DNA of 64,000 nucleotides from Isoetes taiwanensis (lineage: Eukaryota > Streptophyta > Lycopodiopsida > Isoetales > Isoetaceae), in contig JAJEKV010000027.1 of assembly GCA_021234155.1 (NCBI GenBank), positions 188,001 through 252,000 of the forward strand, given 5' to 3'. Each line of letters opens with the position of its first letter. Position 1 is the first letter of the stretch. Below the pieces are notes generated by a model that saw nothing but the letters and a program-made list of their open reading frames with translations, was not told the origin of the DNA and did not search any database. The translations under genes were made by a program, and so were the position numbers. Positions 59,021 to 64,000 of the stretch are shown in pieces.

Positions 59021-59029
59021 AAGAACCTG

Positions 59030-59275
59030 ATTGAGAAGCACGCCATCATCCTCAAAGTTATCTGAGCTTGTATTGCTGTCCATCATAATGCTCCTTGCTC
59101 TAGTATTACTACTTCCATTGCCTTTCAAAGTATCACCAGTCTGCATGCCTCAATACTCCAAGGTGGGGCGTTTTTCTAGTGAAGATTTCTTTCTTTGCCT
59201 AACCGCCAATGCTTGCTCTTTTTGCCGTATCTTCGCTTTCGAGCTTTTCATTGCGGTTTCATCATGTTTGCATTA
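59030..59275 (-). pseudogene. Relative of the SAP-like module gene (copy D)
   Basis: On the minus strand KIRQKEQALAVRQRKKSSLE is followed by a stop and frame change, then MMDSNTSSDNFEDDGVLLNQ and GTTCTT. The basic stretch, acidic Ser/Asp tail and the Asn-Gln|GTTCTT splice boundary are those seen at about 10,025 and 1640. The helical module upstream is not clear. It is probably the remains of a third retroelement copy, partly overlain by the Harbinger element. Confidence 0.4.
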
Positions 59276-59623
59276 AATCCATTTTCCTCAACATTCTATC
59301 ATTGTATCGAGTCAGCTTTGCCGTTCTTGCTTCCACCAAGGAAAGCCCTTGCAAACTTGTATCATTTCTATCATGCACCAAGACTTATCTTCATTGATTT
59401 AAAGATCCGCCACCAAGCTTTCCTTGCAACTTCATTTTTATGAGTCAAATCAAGCAAAATTTTGAGAACGGGCATATGAGTACCTTGGCGACTCTATTAT
59501 CGTTATCACGGTGAAAAAATCATGTAAGTCTGAGCCAAATCTCCTATCGTGACTAAGCGCTTTGGTCGCCGCCCTAGGCTTTCGATAAAACAAAACCTCA
59601 AAATATTCATTGATACAGCCTTA

Positions 59624-61184
59624 GGGCTCATTCCCATTAACGTCCGAACTGATTTTCCTAACTTTCGTACGTCAAGAAATTAAGGCATTTTTTTCCGGTA
59701 CCGTCTACCATTCTCATTGAACCTAAAATTTAATTTAAGCCACATCAGCAAAGGGAAGGCGAAAAACGTTCCCATTGCAATCCGATTTCCTTTGTTCCGA
59801 ATTCTTTCCGTGAAAGGCGCTGGGTTCTTACAGGATATCTCATCGTTGCTACACCGGCTAGGTATTGCAATTGCTTCACGAAAGGTTAGTTTTCCGAAAT
59901 GAATGCACGCAAAACTTATATTGATTGCAATTTTATTGAAGGCCATGACAATAGCTTTAAACATTTTAGAAAGTTTGATCGAAGCTTCAAGAAGAAAAGG
60001 ATCTGAGAGAATGAGTTTGTGATTGGAAACCAACAAATTATGGATTATGATGAGTCTGAAGAATTCCCCGATTCAATGTCTTCCATCCTATTCTTATCAA
60101 TGATATCGGATGAATTTAAAATGCCCGGAGGGACTTTGACAGGGGATAACATATGGCGGATGGTATATTCGACCGTTCGATTGCATTGGTGGTTTCATTA
60201 TGAAGGATGGGTCATGCAAGTGGATCCAGTCGTTTCAAAGAATTATTTAGGGTATCTCAAGACACTTTCCACTATATTTGCAACCTAGTGGCACCTGCAT
60301 TGGAGACAAATACTCCACCTACTTTTTCTCACATTCCAAATCGGGTGGTCATTGTCGCGGAGAAACAGTGGCCATTGCATTGAAAAAAAAAAAGGTTAGC
60401 ATCCGGTGATAGTTTCTTGAGCATCTCAATTATTTGGAATTGGATCTTCTACATTTGCTAGAGTCACTATTAAGTTTATTCATGCCTTGCTGAGAATGCT
60501 CAACATCACTTAGAGTGGCCAATGGTGATGCAATGCTTGGCAAATCAACGAGGCTTCCAATCCATACATGGCTTTCCCAACTGCTGTGGAGCAATTGACG
60601 CTACACACATCTTAATGGAACTTCCTGCCCATGAGAGCGAGGTCGATTGGTTTGACAGGAAAAGTAACTACTCTATGCTTGTTCAAGCTATAGTTGATAG
60701 CCGTACAAAATTCTTGGACGTAGTTGCGTGTTATCCCTTAGTGTTAATGATGCACGCCAATTAAGGATCTCAAACTTTGCGCAACTAGTTGAAAGACAAG
60801 AGCGATTGAATGGGCCTACAATACAAATCATTAACCGTAGTGTTCGAGATTATATCATAGGTGATGCATGCTATCCTTTACTTCCATGGTTGATTGTACC
60901 ATTTCACGGTACAATTGCCTCCTATAACCGGGGGTTTAATTATATGCATTCTTCTACTCGTATGGCGGTTGAGCATGCTTTTGGACTCTTGAAACGGTCA
61001 TGGCAACTCCTTCACAGGAAGATTTACAAACCAAACAAGGAGGCTTTGTCTAGAACTATATTGGCATGTTGTCGTTGCACAATATTATGATTGACGAGGT
61101 GACCGTTACTCCCAAGTCGATCGAGATACAAAGGGCCGACCCATCATTCCCATACTTGAATGAGCCTCGTTGGTCGGGAGCCTA
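59624..61184 (+). mobile_element. PIF/Harbinger element with broken transposase
   Basis: A TTA trinucleotide (59,621-59,623) precedes GGGCTCATTCCCATT, a Harbinger-like terminus. Transposase pieces follow on the plus strand: 60,019-60,288 (ending WVMQVDPVV), 60,522-60,764 with HGFPNCCGAIDATHI (first catalytic Asp), SVNDARQLRISNF (second Asp) and SYNRGFNYMHSSTRMAVEHA (catalytic Glu region, 60,728-61,090), ending in PYLNEPRW. The three acidic residues of the DDE_Tnp_4 nuclease are recognisable. Frameshifts at about 60,290, 60,390 and 60,740 break it. No matching right terminal repeat was found before the KUP segment begins at 61,347. Confidence 0.75.
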
Positions 61185-61579
61185 ATAGCACCGGGTTTTG
61201 AGTCAAAGCGGTCATATGCAATCATTTGTGGACACGAAGATAGACCATTCATTCAATGGAAACAAACATTCAATGTGTCTTTGTTCAAAACAAACAAAGT
61301 TTGTTGTTTGGTGTGCAATTAAATGTGTGTCGCGCTTTTCATATTATACATTTGCTTCATTGTATGCAGCTATGATGGAGTTGGGCTTGTTGAATTCTCA
61401 CTCCGTGGACGATAAAATCATATTCTATTCTATTCTATTAACAGGACATTATGATAAAATACAACTCCAATATGAGTTGTCTAAAAAGCATTCAAATGCC
61501 TTTGCAAAAAATTTGACAAAGATTACAGGATTTATAGAGGCTCACGCTATATAGTCCGAGCTAAATTATTTTATCATGT

Positions 61580-62556
61580 GTGCTAGCATTGCCATCACAG
61601 TTGCATTGAACTACAAACAACATTGGAAATGCCTATGGTATAATACTCTTTTATGTCCATTCCTCGATCATATTTTACGTGGATCGATTCTTTGTCTTTC
61701 ATGACGCAGCATATGTGTTATTTCAACCATGTTTATCACCACAAATTTGTTGACGCTAATCATGCTAATGGTTTTGGCGGACAAATCTGTTTCTTGCACT
61801 TGCTTTACGGATCATTTGGGGTGCATTCAAACTAATTTACATGTCGGTATATTACAAGTTTGTAGAAGGAGGATGGCTTCCAAAGATATTTGCAGATTCT
61901 TTCTCACAATTATGTGGACATGGTACTTTACAAGTGCCGAAAAATATGAATATGAGATAAAGAACAAGATCTCGGTAGATCGGATTGTAGGTCTTGGTTC
62001 AAACCTTGGTGTAACACGTGTTCGTGAATTGGGTTATTCTACACGGAGTTAGCACAAGGAATACCAAGCATTTTCCAACATTTTATTACAAATTTCCACG
62101 CAATGCACTTTCGGTTCTTGTATTTGTAGTAGTAAAACACTTACCAATTAGCAATGTTTTACCGTAAGAACGCTTCCTTTTACGCAGGATTGGAACAAGA
62201 GATTTTCGCCTTTATAGATGTGTTGTGAGGTATGGATACAAAGACAGTCATAGGGGAGAAGACATGCTTGCTTTTGAGGAACTCTTGTTGGAGACTCTTT
62301 CAAGGTTAAGGAGGTGGTCTTCCTGCCATAGAAGAGGAAAAGTCGATCGGATTCACGTAACGTGAATTTGTATCCATCAAACACAACACCTATGCCACAA
62401 GTTCCCGATGCTCAAATTTTGAATGATAATGATTTTGAGGTTGAGCATGAACTAATATTCCTCGAAAAAGCTAAAGAAGCAGGTGTCACTTATCTTCTTG
62501 GACAGCCAGAGTTAAGTGCAAAACCAAGCTCGAATTTTTGGCGGGATCATTATTGA
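61580..62556 (+). pseudogene. HAK/KUP potassium transporter, 3' part (copy 2)
   Basis: Same exons as copy 1. The second exon has lost frame through single-base changes (an extra T before the TGGCGGACAAAT block, missing bases in the helix region). Other places are better than in copy 1: KYEYEIKNKISVDRIVGLGS is open here, as is HELIFLEKAKEAGVTYLLGQ then PELSAKPSSNFWRDHY (62,362-62,556). Together the copies show both descend from a normal KUP C-terminal region. Neither is intact. Confidence 0.7.
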
Positions 62557-62688
62557 TAACCCACATTCTTGCACAATATACCATTTGAGTAAACTTGAAG
62601 CCATTTGTAAACGTCCTCATTGTCTATTACGATGAGAAGCCTTTTGTTGCCCCCTAGGGGCAAACCCTTGTTTATGGGTTTTGGCATA

Positions 62689-62731
62689 TCCTAGGGATAT
62701 GCTAGAATATCCCTAGGATATGCTTGGTGGA
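62689..62731. repeat. Long hairpin, copy 2
   Basis: CATATCCTAGGGATAT and ATATCCCTAGGATATG form a perfect 16-bp stem around a GCTAGA loop. Confidence 0.75.
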
Positions 62732-62819
62732 TCAAGTACAAACCTATTCTTCCCCAGAAATTCGCGGTCACCTGCGTTGTGGGTCGGGGATGCTTGAATC
62801 GGCTAACTGGGAAGACAGA

Positions 62820-63500
62820 CCGGAGCTCCAATCTACCATGGGGAACACTCTTGTTGATATGTATGTGAAGTGCGGATGTCTGGCGGATGCATAAAAGGTT
62901 TTCAACGAACCGTCAAAACTCCGCTGATGAGGTGTCTTGGGGTGCAATGATTTCGGGTATGCACAATGGAGATGCAATTTCAGTTTTTCAAAGGTATTAA
63001 GGACATGGAACAAAAAAAATTCAGCCAAACGAGGTGATATTTGCAAATATTCTTGTGGCATGCGCTTGTGTAGGCCTGGTGGATGAGGGCAAATCATTTT
63101 ACAAATCAATGAAAAAGACCATGGCATCATGCCCGATATCCGACATGATTCTTGTGTACTTGATCTCGCTTGGGCGTGCAAGCCACTGAACGAGGTGGAA
63201 ATTCTTCTTGAATCGGGTATTCACTTTTAATGTCGCTATCTGAACATCTTTACTAAATTCATGTCACTACATGGTAATGCAAAACTAGCAAAAATATGTT
63301 TTGATGAAATTATCCACTCATATCCTAATTACCGAGGTCGTGTATGTGCTCATGAAAAAATGTTTACGCTTAGCACCCATATGATAGACAGCATTATGAA
63401 TGTAGAAGGCTAAACGTTTGCAGGATGAATGCAAGAGCAATCTAGCATAGGATTATTGTGCATATGAGGAAAGCCGGGCACCGAGAATTCCACCAGATTT
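62820..63500 (+). pseudogene. PLS-class PPR with E domain, broken (copy 2)
   Basis: Plus-strand pieces GNTLVDMYVKCGCLADA, EVSWGAMISGMHNGDAISVF, FANILVACACVGLVDEGKSF and NEVEILLESG, then the E-domain-like HGNAKLAKICFDEIIHSYP, spread over several frames. The frame in the first half is slightly better kept than in copy 1. Confidence 0.65.
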
Positions 63501-63730
63501 GAAATTCATGAGCATGCCACATCATTGACTGAAGGTAACCACATTAGTTTTGAATATGTAGCATTATAACAGGGGGTTTTTTTTGTGATTTTATACGCTT
63601 TTTGGCATGGTTTTCATATGATTTCATGGGCGTATTGCACAAGGCATACTAATCAGTACATCTAGAGTGCACCAAGTTTTTGCATGCAATTTGTGCAATT
63701 TTTATTTCATCCTCCTCAATGGTTAAGATT

Positions 63731-63795
63731 AGAGGGCTTACAAAAAAGCCCTCTTTTAATTCAAAAAGATCGAAGGGCTTATAATAAAAGCCCTT
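63731..63795. repeat. Two adjacent hairpins
   Basis: AGAGGGCTT pairs with AAGCCCTCT (63,731-63,754), and AAGGGCTT with AAGCCCTT (63,773-63,795). Both lie in otherwise gene-free sequence at the window end. They share the GGGCTT core, so one may be a duplicate of the other. Confidence 0.6.
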
Positions 63796-64000
63796 TTCTA
63801 TGAGATTTGAGACAACCGGAATTAGGGCACGGTTAGGGTTTGTGGAATCGATGATGGCAGCATTTGTGTGAGGCAGATTCTACAAAAAAATAATCCCTCA
63901 GGCTTTAATTCTTCCCTCTGTTCCACCCGGGTGGTCCTTCTGCAGAGTTTTTTGCAGTGTTTTTGAAGCAGTTCGATCCAAGGGGGTAGGTCAGTTCCCC

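Larger units (their letters stand above)
61347..63557 (+). repeat. Duplicated KUP-PPR segment, copy 2
   Basis: Second copy of 33,224-35,462, same strand, with the same order of KUP exons, hairpin spacer and PPR remains. It follows the Harbinger transposase by about 160 bp. Confidence 0.9.

Overview
The window looks like nuclear DNA of a land plant: AT-rich, intron-bearing, and full of transposable elements and broken gene copies. The plant signature comes from fragments of a HAK/KUP potassium transporter, PLS-class pentatricopeptide repeat (PPR) proteins, a chloroplast outer-envelope OEP21-like protein, a PDR-type ABCG transporter, cytosolic ribosomal protein eS19, a Helitron and a PIF/Harbinger transposase. 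A large, repeat-rich genome (fern, lycophyte or gymnosperm) would fit, but the sequence alone does not fix the lineage. I see no rRNA, tRNA, CRISPR, bacterial operon or organellar gene cluster.

Layout. 1-15.3 kb is a nest of minus-strand copies of an intron-containing retroelement whose reverse transcriptase (RT) resembles Penelope-like elements. One diverged copy runs off the left edge (1-2302). A fuller but broken copy spans about 4904-10731. A 1.85-kb internally deleted derivative lies at 2937-4786. Another relative is at about 59.0 kb. 15.3-16.5 kb is a degenerate repeat tract rich in heat-shock-element-like TTC/GAA units. 19.2-20.5 kb holds the 5' exons of an unidentified minus-strand gene below a TATA box and heat-shock-type elements. 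22.1-22.7 kb holds another heat-shock-type promoter without a recognisable gene.

24,617-33,144 is a near-perfect 8.5-kb palindrome (two arms of about 4.25 kb, 14-nt spacer). Each arm carries the same convergent gene, an OEP21-like protein, below heat-shock elements and a TATA box. Three exons read open in the right arm and are disrupted in the left. It is either an unusual inverted gene duplication or a fold-back sequencing artefact.

33,224-35,462 and 61,347-63,557 are two copies of one 2.2-kb segment joining the 3' part of a KUP transporter to a broken PPR gene. The first is followed by a complete short Helitron (35,695-36,179), the second is preceded by a PIF/Harbinger transposase (59.6-61.2 kb). 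37.9-40.7 kb has well-bounded minus-strand exons of an unidentified gene and a tandem array. 42.7-43.1 kb is a kelch fragment. 49.08 kb is a second Helitron 5' end, followed on the same strand by fragments of eS19, a PDR transporter and an unidentified exon. 54.8-55.6 kb is a PPR fragment joined to an ankyrin-repeat fragment. Few genes look intact, and the theme is duplication, capture and decay. Exon calls rest on splice signals and open frames read by eye.
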